NCBI GenBank assembly: GCA_020048595.1 | Contig: JAIFMH010000354.1 | Location: forward strand, 1 to 24,081 | Direction of reading: 5' to 3' | Length of the DNA: 24,081 nucleotides | From: Bacteroidota bacterium | GTDB lineage: Bacteria; Bacteroidota; Bacteroidia; Bacteroidales; UBA4417 | Shown: positions 1-9,551 of the stretch, piece by piece | Layout: the number at the start of each line of letters is the position of its first letter | Numbering within the stretch: the first letter of the stretch is position 1 | Notes under the pieces: generated by a model | What the model was told of the DNA's origin: nothing | Seen by the model: only the letters and a program-made list of their open reading frames with translations | The model's database searches: none | Program-made: the position numbers and the translations under genes

Positions 1-2287
1 GGCTGGACACCCAATCAGCATATTTATTTTGTAGCCCGTTTTTCCAAACCATTTTCCAGTGTTAAACTGGTTTCATCGGGTAAAATAGTTACCGGAAGCG
101 ATAAGGCTGAAGGCAAAAACCTTCAGGCTATTATAGGGTATGAAACTGCGAAAGGCGAAAAAATTGATGTTAATGTTGGCACATCACTGGTGAGTATTGA
201 AAATGCAAGGTTAAACCTGGAGGCCGAAGCTCCTTCATTTGGTTTTGAGGACTACCGGGGCAAAGCTCTGAATTTATGGAACGATGCTCTTTCGGCTATC
301 ACAGTTGAAGGAAGTTCCAAAAGCGACAAGATTAACTTTTACACTGCCATGTATCATAGTATGGTTGTACCCAATGTTACCAGCGATGTAAACGGTGATT
401 ACAGGACGCATGATATGCAGATCAAAAAACTTCCGCAAGGACAGAAATCGTATTCAACCCTTTCAATTTGCTGAGAATATTATAAATTCCATGCTGGCAA
501 TGTACGAAACTACCAACGAGTTGCCCATATGGCCACTGGCTTCCGGCGAAACAGGCACCATGATAGGGTATCACTCGGTTTCAGTAATCTGGGATGCTTA
601 TCAGAAAGGTATTCGTGGCTTTGATGCCGAAAAAGCATTCGAAGCTATGGTTACCTCGTCAAACAAGCCGCGCAAAGGTGGACAGTATTACCTCGCCAAC
701 GGATTTATTCCATCTAATTTTGAAAAAGAATCGGTTTCGTGCGTGTTAGAGTATGCTTATGATGATTGGTGTATTGCACAAATGGCCCAAGAACTGGGAA
801 AAGAAAAGGAATTCCGGCTATACAGTGAAAGAGCATTGAATTATATCAAAGTATTTGACGGTAGTACCGGTTTTTTCAGGGGAAAGCGCAACGATGGAAA
901 CTGGGTTACGCCTTTTAATCCAATGGCAGTTAGCCGCGATTATACCGAAGCCACAGCCTGGCAATACCGCTTTTGCGTTCCGCATGATGTGAATGGAATG
1001 ATTCAGATGCTTGGCGGTCGTGAGAATTTTGCGTCTGCTCTCGATAAGCTATTTATCGAATCGTCAGAAATGATTTCTGATATTCCTGATATTACAGGGC
1101 TTATCGGTCAGTATGCCCATGGCAACGAACCCAGTCATCATGTTGCTTACCTCTATAATTATGCAGGACAGCCATGGAAAACTCAGGAGAAGGTACGCTA
1201 TATTCAGAAAGAATTGTACAAACCAACTCCCGATGGCATCCCGGGTAACGAAGACTGCGGACAGATGTCGGCGTGGTATGCACTTTCGAGCCTGGGGATG
1301 TATCCTGTATGTCCGGGTACAGGCGAATATGCTTTCAGTGCCCCTCTTTTTGAAAAGGCAACGGTAAAATTAAATAATGGTAAGACCCTCGCTATCACGG
1401 CTAATACTACAGAAAAAAACATGTATATTGAGAAAATACTGTTTAATGGACAAGAGGTGACAAGTAATTTTATTACCCATAAGATGCTTATGGATGGAGG
1501 CACACTTGCATTTACACTCTCGGATAAACTCAATAAAACCCGAGGCTCCCTCGAAAAAGATGCGCCTCAATCAATGAGCAAGGACAAAAAAGTGTCCATC
1601 CCTTTTGTAGAGCAGGATCTGTATCTTTTTCTGGATGAAGTGGAATGCAGTATTGGATGCAGTACGAAAGGCGCAGAAATCCGCTATACCCTTGATGGTA
1701 CCGAACCTGGCCTGAACTCTCCCTTATATTCAACTCCTTTTAAAATAAGCAGGAATACTCTTATCAAAGCCAGGGCATTTAAGGAAGGATACCAATCCGG
1801 GCCGGTGATGCAGGTACAGGCAACAAAAGCGGTGATGAGGGTACCTGATAAAAGCAGTGCAAGCGTTAACGGAGTAAACTACAGGTATTTTGAAGGGAAA
1901 TTCAGCCGCACAGGGGATATGCTTAAGACCCCGGTTATAAATACCGGAATCCTGAGTGAACCATCTATAAAGGGCGCAAGGACCGAAGATTTCTTCGGAT
2001 TTGAATTTGCCGGGTACATATTTGCCCCTGAAGATGGATATTATGAATTTTACACCGAATCGGACGATGGCAGTGTACTCTATATCGGTGAAAGTATGGT
2101 TGTTGAAAATGATGGTTCGCATGGTGCAATAAAAGCTACCGGGAAAACGACGCTAAAAAAAGGCTACCACAAGTTCCGCCTGCTTTATTTCGAAGACTAT
2201 GAAGGGAATTCGCTTGAATGGGGCTGGAAAACTCCGCAGGCTCAATCGTTGGAACCAATAAAAAACAGTAATCTTTTTATTCGTTAA
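1..2287 (+). pseudogene. GH92 alpha-mannosidase with chitobiase-C-like and PA14 modules, frameshifted and 5'-truncated
   Basis: This is an exo-alpha-mannosidase of glycoside hydrolase family 92, a calcium-dependent family that removes alpha-mannose from glycans. It enters the window already open; the first codons read GWTPNQHIYFVARFSKPF, typical of the GH92 N-terminal domain. Frame 1 stays open to a TGA at 472-474, and GH92 homology resumes in frame 2 (NIINSMLAMYE onward), running to 2287. Comparison with the family suggests about 15 residues, including the conserved SLWDTxR segment, are missing at about 440-475. That fits a deletion of 3n+2 bases. Catalytic-domain signatures survive downstream (GNEPSHHVAYLY, GNEDCGQMSAWY). 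A chitobiase/hexosaminidase C-terminal-like module follows (IRYTLDGTEP, about 1600-1830), then a PA14 domain (about 1850-2280, SDDGSVLYI, NDGSH). The break may be a real mutation or an assembly error. It lies 11 bases upstream of the next gene. Confidence 0.88.
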
Positions 2288-2298
2288 TCATCATCGTA

Positions 2299-3159
2299 AT
2301 GAAACATTCAAGGCTAATTTTCTTCGTTTTTATTTTTTTACTGTTTTCTTCATGGTCATGCCAGAAAAAGGAGGAAGCAAGTTTAAATGTAATGAGTTAT
2401 AACCTGCGGTACGACAACCCTGACGACTCGCTCAACAACTGGCAATACCGGAAAGACTTTGCCTGTAAAATGCTCCGGTTTTATAGTCCTGATGTACTGG
2501 GCACACAAGAAGTTTTAAAAAACCAGCTGGATGATATTCTCTTAGGTTTGAATGGATATAAACACATAGGAGTTGGGCGTATTGATGGGGTTGAAAAAGG
2601 TGAATATGCAGCTATTTTGTATAAATCAGACCGTCTGACGGTTGTCCGAAGCGGAAATTTCTGGCTAAGCCCCGAACCCGAAAAAGCAGGATCAAAAGGA
2701 TGGGATGCTGCCTGTGAACGAATTGTAACCTGGGCTGTTTTCAAGGATAATCATTCAGGTAAAGAGTTTGCTTTTTTTAACACTCACTTCGATCATGTTG
2801 GAGACACTGCCCGCCATGAAAGTGCATTGTTGCTGAAAAACAGAATTGCTGAAATTGTTGCTGATCTTCCGGTGATCATTACTGGCGATCTTAATTCAAT
2901 CCCCGGTGATAATGCTATAAAAACAATAGTCAGCGACAACCTTTACCTGGATAGCCGGCTTATTGCTCCAATAGTCTACGGTCCAGAGTGGACTCTTCAC
3001 GGTTTCGGGAAGGTGCCTAATGCAATGCGTCCACGGATAGATTATGTATTTGTGAATAAAAAGCTTGAAGTACTTAACTATGCCTCTGTTTCTGAAATGC
3101 ACGACTCTGTTTATCTTTCAGATCATAATCCCGTTTTTGTTAAACTTAAAATAAACTAA
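2299..3159 (+). CDS. Exported EEP-family phosphodiesterase/phosphatase lipoprotein
   Basis: This 286-residue protein belongs to the endonuclease/exonuclease/phosphatase (DNase I-fold) superfamily. It opens with a lipoprotein signal (hydrophobic residues 6-17, lipobox SWSC with Cys21), so it is probably anchored in the cell envelope. Family motifs appear in order: MSYNLRYDN (Asn35), GTQE (Glu71), NTHFDH (His163), GDLNS (Asp197, Asn199), RIDYVFVN (Asp248) and SDHNPV (Asp275, His276). The fold therefore looks intact, with magnesium-dependent phosphoester hydrolysis expected. The superfamily includes DNases, inositol polyphosphate 5-phosphatases and neutral sphingomyelinase/Isc1-type phospholipases C, and sequence alone does not choose among these. 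The surrounding phosphatases, mannosidase and inositol catabolism make a phosphodiesterase on an inositol- or mannose-containing phosphoconjugate attractive, but that is inference. It ends 6 bases before the alkaline phosphatase gene. Confidence 0.88.
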   Translation: MKHSRLIFFVFIFLLFSSWSCQKKEEASLNVMSYNLRYDNPDDSLNNWQYRKDFACKMLRFYSPDVLGTQEVLKNQLDDILLGLNGYKHIGVGRIDGVEKGEYAAILYKSDRLTVVRSGNFWLSPEPEKAGSKGWDAACERIVTWAVFKDNHSGKEFAFFNTHFDHVGDTARHESALLLKNRIAEIVADLPVIITGDLNSIPGDNAIKTIVSDNLYLDSRLIAPIVYGPEWTLHGFGKVPNAMRPRIDYVFVNKKLEVLNYASVSEMHDSVYLSDHNPVFVKLKIN

Positions 3160-3165
3160 TATCTC

Positions 3166-4320
3166 ATGAAAATCAGCATCAAATCCATCCAATTAATATT
3201 CCTGCTTTTCTGTTTTTCATTTACAGTTTCGGCTCAGTACCAGCAAGCGGCCGACACAAAGGAGAAATTATCCTTTACCAACGAAAAACCATATTCTACC
3301 GTCAAGGTTAACCCGGTAAAAGGTAAGAAAGTTAAAAATGTAATCCTTATGATTGGTGACGGAATGGGGATGACCCAGATTTCAACAGCATGGGTAGCCA
3401 ATCATGGGGCACTGAATATTGATAATTTCCCGGTTATCGGATTGTCGCGTACATACGCTGCAAATAAGCTGATTACTGATTCGGGAGCTTCGGGTACAGC
3501 TATGGCTACGGGGGAAAAGACCAATTATCATTCGGTAGGAGTTGATGTGCAGGGAAATCCGCTGCCTTCAATCACCGATTTAGCTTCCGAAAAAGGGCTC
3601 TCCACAGGTATTGTTGTAACCTGTGGCCTCTCCGATGCAACACCATCAGCCTTTTGTGCAAAAAATCCTGACAGGGATAAAGAAGAAGACATTGCTGCAG
3701 ACTACCTTAATTGCAATGTAGATTTTATATTCGGAGGAGGACGCGCACAGTTTATGCACCGAGCAGATAAACGCGACCTGATGAGTGAAATGCAGCAAAA
3801 GGGATATCAGGTGACTCGTACCTGGGCTGAAACTGAAAAGATAGTTTCAGGAAAGGTTTTTGCAGTGCTTGAAGACGGACAATTGCCCTTAGCTCCTGTG
3901 CGTGGTGATTTGTGGCAGCAAGCATCAATAAAAGCACTTGATATGCTTAGCCAGAATAAAAAGGGCTTTTTTGTAATGCTCGAAGGGTCGCGGATTGATG
4001 ACTGCGGACATTGGAATGATATTCCCGCACTTATGAATGAAGTATTTGATTTTGATCAGACAATTGGCAAAGTGCTGCAATGGGCCGAAAAAGACGGTGA
4101 AACCCTGGTAATCGTTTTAGCAGATCATGAAACCGGAGGATTAACTTTACTCGATGGCGATATAAGCACGGGCACAGTTAAAGGCAGCTACTCCACAGGT
4201 GGGCACTCAGGTATCCATGTACCGGTGTACGCTTATGGACCACAGGCTCAACAGTTTGCCGGGATATATGAAAATACAGAAATATTCCAGAAAATAGTAA
4301 CCATTTTAAACCTAAAATAA
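3166..4320 (+). CDS. Secreted alkaline phosphatase (PhoA-type)
   Basis: This is a 384-residue alkaline phosphatase of the metal-dependent PhoA superfamily, releasing phosphate from monoesters outside the cytoplasm. A signal peptide spans residues 1-23 (ending VSAQ). The metal and nucleophile motifs are present: MIGDGMG (Asp65), TDSGASGTAMATG (nucleophile Ser106), EGSRIDDCGH, LADHETGG and the late GGHSG. The length matches compact bacterial members. It is followed after a single base by the PHP gene, so translational coupling is likely. In this cluster it probably completes dephosphorylation of products made by the neighbouring phosphodiesterases. A general phosphate-scavenging role is possible, but no Pho-box-like element was recognised. 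Substrate specificity cannot be read from the sequence. Confidence 0.95.
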   Translation: MKISIKSIQLIFLLFCFSFTVSAQYQQAADTKEKLSFTNEKPYSTVKVNPVKGKKVKNVILMIGDGMGMTQISTAWVANHGALNIDNFPVIGLSRTYAANKLITDSGASGTAMATGEKTNYHSVGVDVQGNPLPSITDLASEKGLSTGIVVTCGLSDATPSAFCAKNPDRDKEEDIAADYLNCNVDFIFGGGRAQFMHRADKRDLMSEMQQKGYQVTRTWAETEKIVSGKVFAVLEDGQLPLAPVRGDLWQQASIKALDMLSQNKKGFFVMLEGSRIDDCGHWNDIPALMNEVFDFDQTIGKVLQWAEKDGETLVIVLADHETGGLTLLDGDISTGTVKGSYSTGGHSGIHVPVYAYGPQAQQFAGIYENTEIFQKIVTILNLK

Positions 4321-4321
4321 C

Positions 4322-6124
4322 ATGAAGTTTAGCCAGTTAATCCTGATTTTTTTTCTTCTTTTTTCATTAACAGCTCATGCCCAGGAGTATGATATACAAT
4401 ACCGCAGGCTGACCGGCTTCATGAAAACTGACGCCCGGAGAGAAATAAATATTCCTGATATTCCGGGATATAAAACACTCAAATGCGATTTTCATATGCA
4501 TACTATTTTTTCGGATGGCATCGTGCTTCCAGCCGAAAGGGTAAATGAGGCATGGCGCGAAGGGCTTGATGTAATAGCCATTACCGATCATACTACACCA
4601 CAACCCAAATATGTAATTTCCGACTACAACACCTCGTATAAAATGGCACTTAATACAGCCGAGAAACGGGGTATAACCCTCATTCAGGGAACAGAATATA
4701 CCAAAGGCCAACCCTTGGGGCACCTGAATATTCTTTTTACCAAGGATGCAAATTTTTATGCAAGGAAAGACCTTACCCCTGATGATGCACTGGATTATGC
4801 CGGGAAGGAAGGTGCTTTTGTAATTTACAACCATCCTGGATGGCCCGATAAAAACAGCGAGCTGGAGCCTTTCCATATCAAGCATCTTGAGAAGAAAAAT
4901 ATCAGGGCTGTAGAAGTGATAAACAGCAACGAGTTTTACCCGGTTGCCATGGATTACTGCCTGAAATATAATATAGCACCCATCAGTAATTCCGATATTC
5001 ATAACCCGATACATGCATCCTATGATATAGCCAGGACGCATCGTAACCTGACACTTGTTTTCGCTACCGACAATAGTGAGGCTTCAGTTAAAGAAGCTCT
5101 TTTAGCAGGGCGAACCGTTGCTTTTGCAGATAATATGCTGGTTGGGAAGCCTGAGTATATCGGAGAAATAATCAGGCAATCATTACAAGTGTCAAAACTT
5201 AAAATGGGGGATTATGAATTCTCGTGTAATGTTACCAATCAATCAGATATCACTTTTATTTTCAATGGACCTGATTCCCGTCAGTTCATATTCCCGGCTA
5301 ACAGCACCGTTCAACTAAGCGAATTAACCGCTGATGCGGAAATGGTTTACAAGGTGGATAATACTTACGTGAACTCTGTTGATCATTTCGAAATCCCATT
5401 AATGTTTCTGCTGGCAGCGAAAGATGAAGTTATCATGCCCTTCATAAGGCAAAACCTCACGTTGATAGATCCATCCTCACGTATCGGAATTACCTGTCCT
5501 ACCCCTGGTGCCCAAATCCGCTACACCCTCGATGGCAGCGATCCAACAGAAGCATCAATGCTTTACACTGCTCCGATAGATTTTAATAAATCGGTGTACC
5601 TGACATTAAAAGCATTCAAGCCCGGCTATATTGCCAGTAAAACTTTAAGAAGACAGATACTATTAAATACTCCTCATGAACCTGAACCTTTAAAGCTTAC
5701 AAAAAATGGATTGCAATACCAGTATTATGAAGGCGCATTCCATTCGGCAACAGAAATTAAAGCAAAAGGTAAGCTTGTCAGTGAAGGGATTTCTGGCAAG
5801 CCCGATGTAGGAGTTGCAACCGCAACCGACTTTTTCGGCATTGTTTTTTCCGGGTATGTTTATGCCCCTTTAAATGGAGAATACCAATTTGCGCTTGAGA
5901 GTGATGATGGAGCTGTACTTAAAATTTCCGGAGTAGAATTGCTAAATAACGACGGATCGCACAGCCTGAGTACAGTTCGTGGTTCCATGAATCTCAAAAA
6001 AGGTTTTCATCCGATTGAGATACGTTATTTTGATGACTATGAAGAGCAGGAACTCCGTCTTTTCTGGACTGTTCCCGGCAAGCCTATAATGGAGATTGGA
6101 AAAGAAAATTTTTTCATAAAATAA
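4322..6124 (+). CDS. Secreted PHP-domain phosphoesterase with chitobiase-C-like and PA14 modules
   Basis: This 600-residue exported protein has a signal peptide at residues 1-20 (LTAHA/Q). The PHP metal-dependent phosphoesterase domain covers roughly 50-290, with DFHMHTIFSDG (His58, His60, Asp65), ITDH (Asp89, His90), GTE (Glu125), YNHPGW (His171) and SNSDIH (Asp225, His227). All expected metal-ligand motifs are therefore present. A linker follows, then a chitobiase/hexosaminidase C-terminal-like module (about 370-445, IRYTLDGSDP) and a terminal PA14 domain (about 460-600, SDDGAVLKI, NDGSH). The same two modules close the GH92 protein upstream. PHP enzymes include histidinol-phosphate phosphatase and trinucleotide or phosphodiester hydrolases, so a secreted phosphoesterase is the safest call. 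The PA14 domain probably binds carbohydrate or mediates adhesion. It starts one base after the alkaline phosphatase stop. Confidence 0.88.
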   Translation: MKFSQLILIFFLLFSLTAHAQEYDIQYRRLTGFMKTDARREINIPDIPGYKTLKCDFHMHTIFSDGIVLPAERVNEAWREGLDVIAITDHTTPQPKYVISDYNTSYKMALNTAEKRGITLIQGTEYTKGQPLGHLNILFTKDANFYARKDLTPDDALDYAGKEGAFVIYNHPGWPDKNSELEPFHIKHLEKKNIRAVEVINSNEFYPVAMDYCLKYNIAPISNSDIHNPIHASYDIARTHRNLTLVFATDNSEASVKEALLAGRTVAFADNMLVGKPEYIGEIIRQSLQVSKLKMGDYEFSCNVTNQSDITFIFNGPDSRQFIFPANSTVQLSELTADAEMVYKVDNTYVNSVDHFEIPLMFLLAAKDEVIMPFIRQNLTLIDPSSRIGITCPTPGAQIRYTLDGSDPTEASMLYTAPIDFNKSVYLTLKAFKPGYIASKTLRRQILLNTPHEPEPLKLTKNGLQYQYYEGAFHSATEIKAKGKLVSEGISGKPDVGVATATDFFGIVFSGYVYAPLNGEYQFALESDDGAVLKISGVELLNNDGSHSLSTVRGSMNLKKGFHPIEIRYFDDYEEQELRLFWTVPGKPIMEIGKENFFIK

Positions 6125-6231
6125 TGACAACGAAACAGGCAGGAGATTTTTACTGCTGAACTGAAAATGACATCATGCATTTTACCCGCTTTGCCGTTTA
6201 GGCATGTGTCCTGTATAAAAGATAAGAATAA

Positions 6232-7986
6232 ATGAAAGTTTTGACCCGGATATTAATTTTGGTGATCTGCCTTGCCCCATGGAACAAAGCCCTGCTGATG
6301 GCTCAGTTCAGGCATGATATCCGGACTATAACCAAACCATGGACCGCTACGCCTGTAGTTCAGGGAAATAATTTCCGGTTTATAGTAACCGGCGATATTA
6401 CAGGAGGCGAAGAACCCGGCGTTTTGGAATATGCTATTAAACGCATCAATGAGCTCAGTCCTGATTTTGTTATCACAGTGGGCGATCTGATTGATGGTTA
6501 CACATACGATAGCAGCCGAATCGAAAAGCAATGGGATTCCTTTTTGTCAACGCTTGGAGTACTTGAAATGCCTTTCTTTTTTGCAGCCGGTAACCACGAC
6601 ATTACCAACCAGCTGATGAAAGATATCTGGACGAAGCGGTTTGGCCCTGAGTATTACAGTTTTTCAGTCGGAAAGTCACTCTTTCTTGTTTTAAATATTT
6701 CAGAAGCAGGAACTCATGATTTTTCGGAAGCACAGTATAGCTTTGTTTGGCAGGAAGTTAAAAAGCATCCTGAAAATGATCCGGTTTTTGTAATTCAGCA
6801 TTATCCCCTCTGGGAAATTCAGGATAACAACAAGGTAAACAGTCTTTTAACACTGTTAAAAAACAGGAATGTTTACTGGTTCTGCGGACACGAGCACCGG
6901 TATATGCATAAAACGATCAACAACCAACCTCACTACATGCTCGCCGGCCTGGCAACAGGTGGACCAGGGATGCAAGGGATAGCTTTTGGCGAGTACCATA
7001 ACATGATGCAGGTATCGGTAAGAGAACGAGACATTAAAATTGCCAATCTCGACCTTGCGGGATTGCTGCCCTTGAATATAGTTGATGAAACAACCGAAAA
7101 GCAGGTTAATACTTTACGATCCGGCAATTGGGTGCACCTTACCCCGGTTTTTTTGCTCACCGATTCGGTTAATGAACTCCATACCAGTATATTACTTAAT
7201 AATACAAGTGATTTTCCTTTTGAAATCAGCAGTGCCTTCGACAAGAACATGAATTTCGCCATTAACCCTCCCTATATAAAACAGTTACTTCAACCAAATG
7301 AAAGATTGACTATACCGGTTGTAGTTTCTTTTGACACTAAGGTTAGTGTATGGGAAATACCGGAAATAAAATTAAGCCTCAATGTGCAATGCATGCAGCC
7401 CGGTCACAATCTGCATGGCAGTGTTACCAAAAAACTGACAGTTGATTATCTGAAAAAGTGTACTAAAATATCACAATTACCTGAATTCCTTTACCCTGCG
7501 CAAATCCCTGCTTATGTTGATGAAGCCTGGGATTGGAAAGGACTTCATGATTCAGGCTTTGAACTGAAAACACATCATGATGATAAGTACCTTTTTATTG
7601 AGATTTCAGTTACGGATGATATACTTCTTACTTCAATAAAAAACCCACAGGCTGACAAACTGAGTGTATGGTTTGCAACCGACACTGCTCTCCAAACTTC
7701 AGATTATTTAAAGTTTGATTTCGTTGCAGGTGTTACGAAAGCCGAAATCAACCAAAACAGCAAAACATATAAAAGTATTCAAACTGAAAGTAAAATCACT
7801 GAAAATAAACTGGTTGCTAAAGTTACTATCCCTTTAAAACTCGTAAAGTACAATTATTTCAGAATAAACCTTGCTTACCAGGATGTTGATGACCCTTTGA
7901 ATATGGATTATGCCACTCTTTGGTGGAAACCGTATTGGGATAGTACTGACGATTACAAAGGAGCAGGATTGTTCATTCTCGAATAA
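6232..7986 (+). CDS. Secreted calcineurin-like metallophosphoesterase with C-terminal CBM9-like domain
   Basis: This 584-residue protein has an N-terminal export signal (about 1-24, ending LLMAQ) and a calcineurin-type metallophosphoesterase domain at about 48-275. Motifs seen are TGDITGG (Asp55), VGDLIDG (Asp85), GNHD (Asn121, His122), QHYPLW and GHEHRY. The first motif has Thr where many relatives have the His of a DxH pair; purple acid phosphatase-like enzymes also lack that His. A middle region of unknown type follows. Residues from about 435 to the end resemble a carbohydrate-binding module family 9-like domain (EAWDWKGL, DDKYLFIEISVTDD, LSVWFATD). The gene lies 107 bases after the PHP gene and 10 bases before the next ATG used here. 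It is likely a periplasmic or surface phosphoesterase acting on a sugar-bearing phosphoester. The CBM9-like assignment is by eye and moderately sure. Confidence 0.85.
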   Translation: MKVLTRILILVICLAPWNKALLMAQFRHDIRTITKPWTATPVVQGNNFRFIVTGDITGGEEPGVLEYAIKRINELSPDFVITVGDLIDGYTYDSSRIEKQWDSFLSTLGVLEMPFFFAAGNHDITNQLMKDIWTKRFGPEYYSFSVGKSLFLVLNISEAGTHDFSEAQYSFVWQEVKKHPENDPVFVIQHYPLWEIQDNNKVNSLLTLLKNRNVYWFCGHEHRYMHKTINNQPHYMLAGLATGGPGMQGIAFGEYHNMMQVSVRERDIKIANLDLAGLLPLNIVDETTEKQVNTLRSGNWVHLTPVFLLTDSVNELHTSILLNNTSDFPFEISSAFDKNMNFAINPPYIKQLLQPNERLTIPVVVSFDTKVSVWEIPEIKLSLNVQCMQPGHNLHGSVTKKLTVDYLKKCTKISQLPEFLYPAQIPAYVDEAWDWKGLHDSGFELKTHHDDKYLFIEISVTDDILLTSIKNPQADKLSVWFATDTALQTSDYLKFDFVAGVTKAEINQNSKTYKSIQTESKITENKLVAKVTIPLKLVKYNYFRINLAYQDVDDPLNMDYATLWWKPYWDSTDDYKGAGLFILE

Positions 7987-7996
7987 CAGGCTATTA

Positions 7997-9481
7997 ATGA
8001 GCAAAATGACGAAGCGAATGATAAACAATAAATTTAAACACAGTATATGGATTCTGCTGTTCTCAGTTTTTACACTGAGCACTATGGCACAAAAAAAGGC
8101 AGGTCACATTTTACGGTTTAACCCCGACAAAACCTTTAAAATTGCTCAGTTCACTGATGTGCATTGGGACGACAATGCCCCTAATTGCAAAGAAACCGAG
8201 GCAACTTTTAAAATGGTGATTGAAACTGAAAAGCCTGATCTGATATTGCTTACAGGTGATATTGTAACTTATGATCCGGCAAAAAAAGGATGGCTTTCTA
8301 TTGCTAAGATAATGGAGGGCTCCGGCATTCCATGGGCGGTACTGCTGGGCAATCACGATGATGAAACGGAATTAACACGCGAAGCGATTTTCCGATTGTT
8401 GGAGCCTCTGCCAAATTTTATAGGCGAATCCGGACCGGAGAACATATCAGGTGTCGGGAACTATGTATTACCCATAGTATCGGCTGCATCAGGGAGCCCC
8501 GGTGCCTTAATCTATTGCCTTGATTCGCATGCATATCCGAAAGATAAAAAACTTGGTAATTATGACTGGATTAAATTTGATCAGCTCGAATGGTACCGCG
8601 GAAAAAGCACAAAATATACAATCAGTAACGGCGGAAATCCATTGCCTGCCTTGGCTTATTTTCACATTCCGATACCTGAAATTGAGAAAGCATATGGAAC
8701 CAAAAGTACAACAGGGATAAAAAATGAAAGCAATGGATCATCGGATATAAATTCAGGATTACTGGCCACGTTTATCGACATGAAAGACGTAATGGGGGTT
8801 TTTTCAGGACATGACCACGAAAACAACTACATCGGTAAGGTGAGTGAAATAGCCTTAGGCTATGGACAAGTTACAGGGAGTAATGCCTATGGAAGTTTCG
8901 ACAGAGGTTCACGAATAGTGGAGTTGCGTGAAGGAGAACGTGCATTTAATACCTGGATCCGCACGGGTAAAGGGGTGTTTTATCAATACAATTACCCTTT
9001 TGGTTTTTCTTTTGAAACCGAAGCTAACTATTTACCTGCAGTTGCTGCCAGTACTCCGAAACAGGGAATCCGCTACAGCTACTTTGAAGGTAAAATAAAG
9101 TCAGCTGATGAACTCTCAGCAATGAAACCTCAAAAGCAAGGTACTATGGCTGGAATTTCACTCAAGCCCAAAACATCTGCTGATGACTTCGGAATTGAAT
9201 TTTCAGGGCTTATAAAAATTCCTGCCAAAGGCATTTACCGTTTCTATACCTATTCCGATGACGGATCTAAACTGTATATTGATGGACAAGAGGTGGTAAA
9301 TAACGATGGTTCGCACAGTGGCAAAAGGGAAGATGGTATCATTGCTCTAGATGAAGGATTTCACTCTTTTAAACTGTTGTATTTTGAAGATTGCATGGGC
9401 GAATCGCTTGAGCTGGGTTTTTCGAGCGTAAAAATACCTGAAACGATATTACCCGACAAACTGCTTTATTATCAGGAATAA
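7997..9481 (+). CDS. Secreted calcineurin-like metallophosphoesterase with C-terminal PA14 domain
   Basis: The reading frame is open from further upstream, but that part overlaps the previous gene. In-frame ATGs occur at 7997, 8006 and 8018; 7997 is chosen, giving 494 residues, though 8018 is also reasonable. A signal peptide follows (WILLFSVFTLSTMAQ). The metallophosphoesterase domain has FTDVHWD, LTGDIV, LLGNHDDE, YFHIPIPE and FSGHDHEN, a complete motif set. It resembles the Icc/PhoD-like extracellular phosphoesterases of Bacteroidota. The last 130 or so residues form a PA14 domain (IRYSYFEGKI, YSDDGSKLYIDG, NNDGSH) like those of the GH92 and PHP proteins, but no chitobiase-C-like module is seen. 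It closes the hydrolase block and lies 70 bases upstream of the ROK kinase gene. Confidence 0.9.
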   Translation: MSKMTKRMINNKFKHSIWILLFSVFTLSTMAQKKAGHILRFNPDKTFKIAQFTDVHWDDNAPNCKETEATFKMVIETEKPDLILLTGDIVTYDPAKKGWLSIAKIMEGSGIPWAVLLGNHDDETELTREAIFRLLEPLPNFIGESGPENISGVGNYVLPIVSAASGSPGALIYCLDSHAYPKDKKLGNYDWIKFDQLEWYRGKSTKYTISNGGNPLPALAYFHIPIPEIEKAYGTKSTTGIKNESNGSSDINSGLLATFIDMKDVMGVFSGHDHENNYIGKVSEIALGYGQVTGSNAYGSFDRGSRIVELREGERAFNTWIRTGKGVFYQYNYPFGFSFETEANYLPAVAASTPKQGIRYSYFEGKIKSADELSAMKPQKQGTMAGISLKPKTSADDFGIEFSGLIKIPAKGIYRFYTYSDDGSKLYIDGQEVVNNDGSHSGKREDGIIALDEGFHSFKLLYFEDCMGESLELGFSSVKIPETILPDKLLYYQE

Positions 9482-9551
9482 AATTTCCGGAGCAGAGTTT
9501 TACTTATCAGGAAACAGGCAGCAAATAAAAATGAAGTTCACATAAATACAA

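Noticed and set aside
4367..5041. A 224-codon open frame on the minus strand
   Set aside because: It lies wholly opposite the PHP domain, whose motifs are unmistakable. Its translation has no recognisable family and looks like a codon-bias shadow.
7910..7996. Earlier start for metallophosphoesterase 2
   Set aside because: The extension overlaps the previous gene's C-terminus, places a non-signal segment before the signal peptide, and adds nothing conserved.
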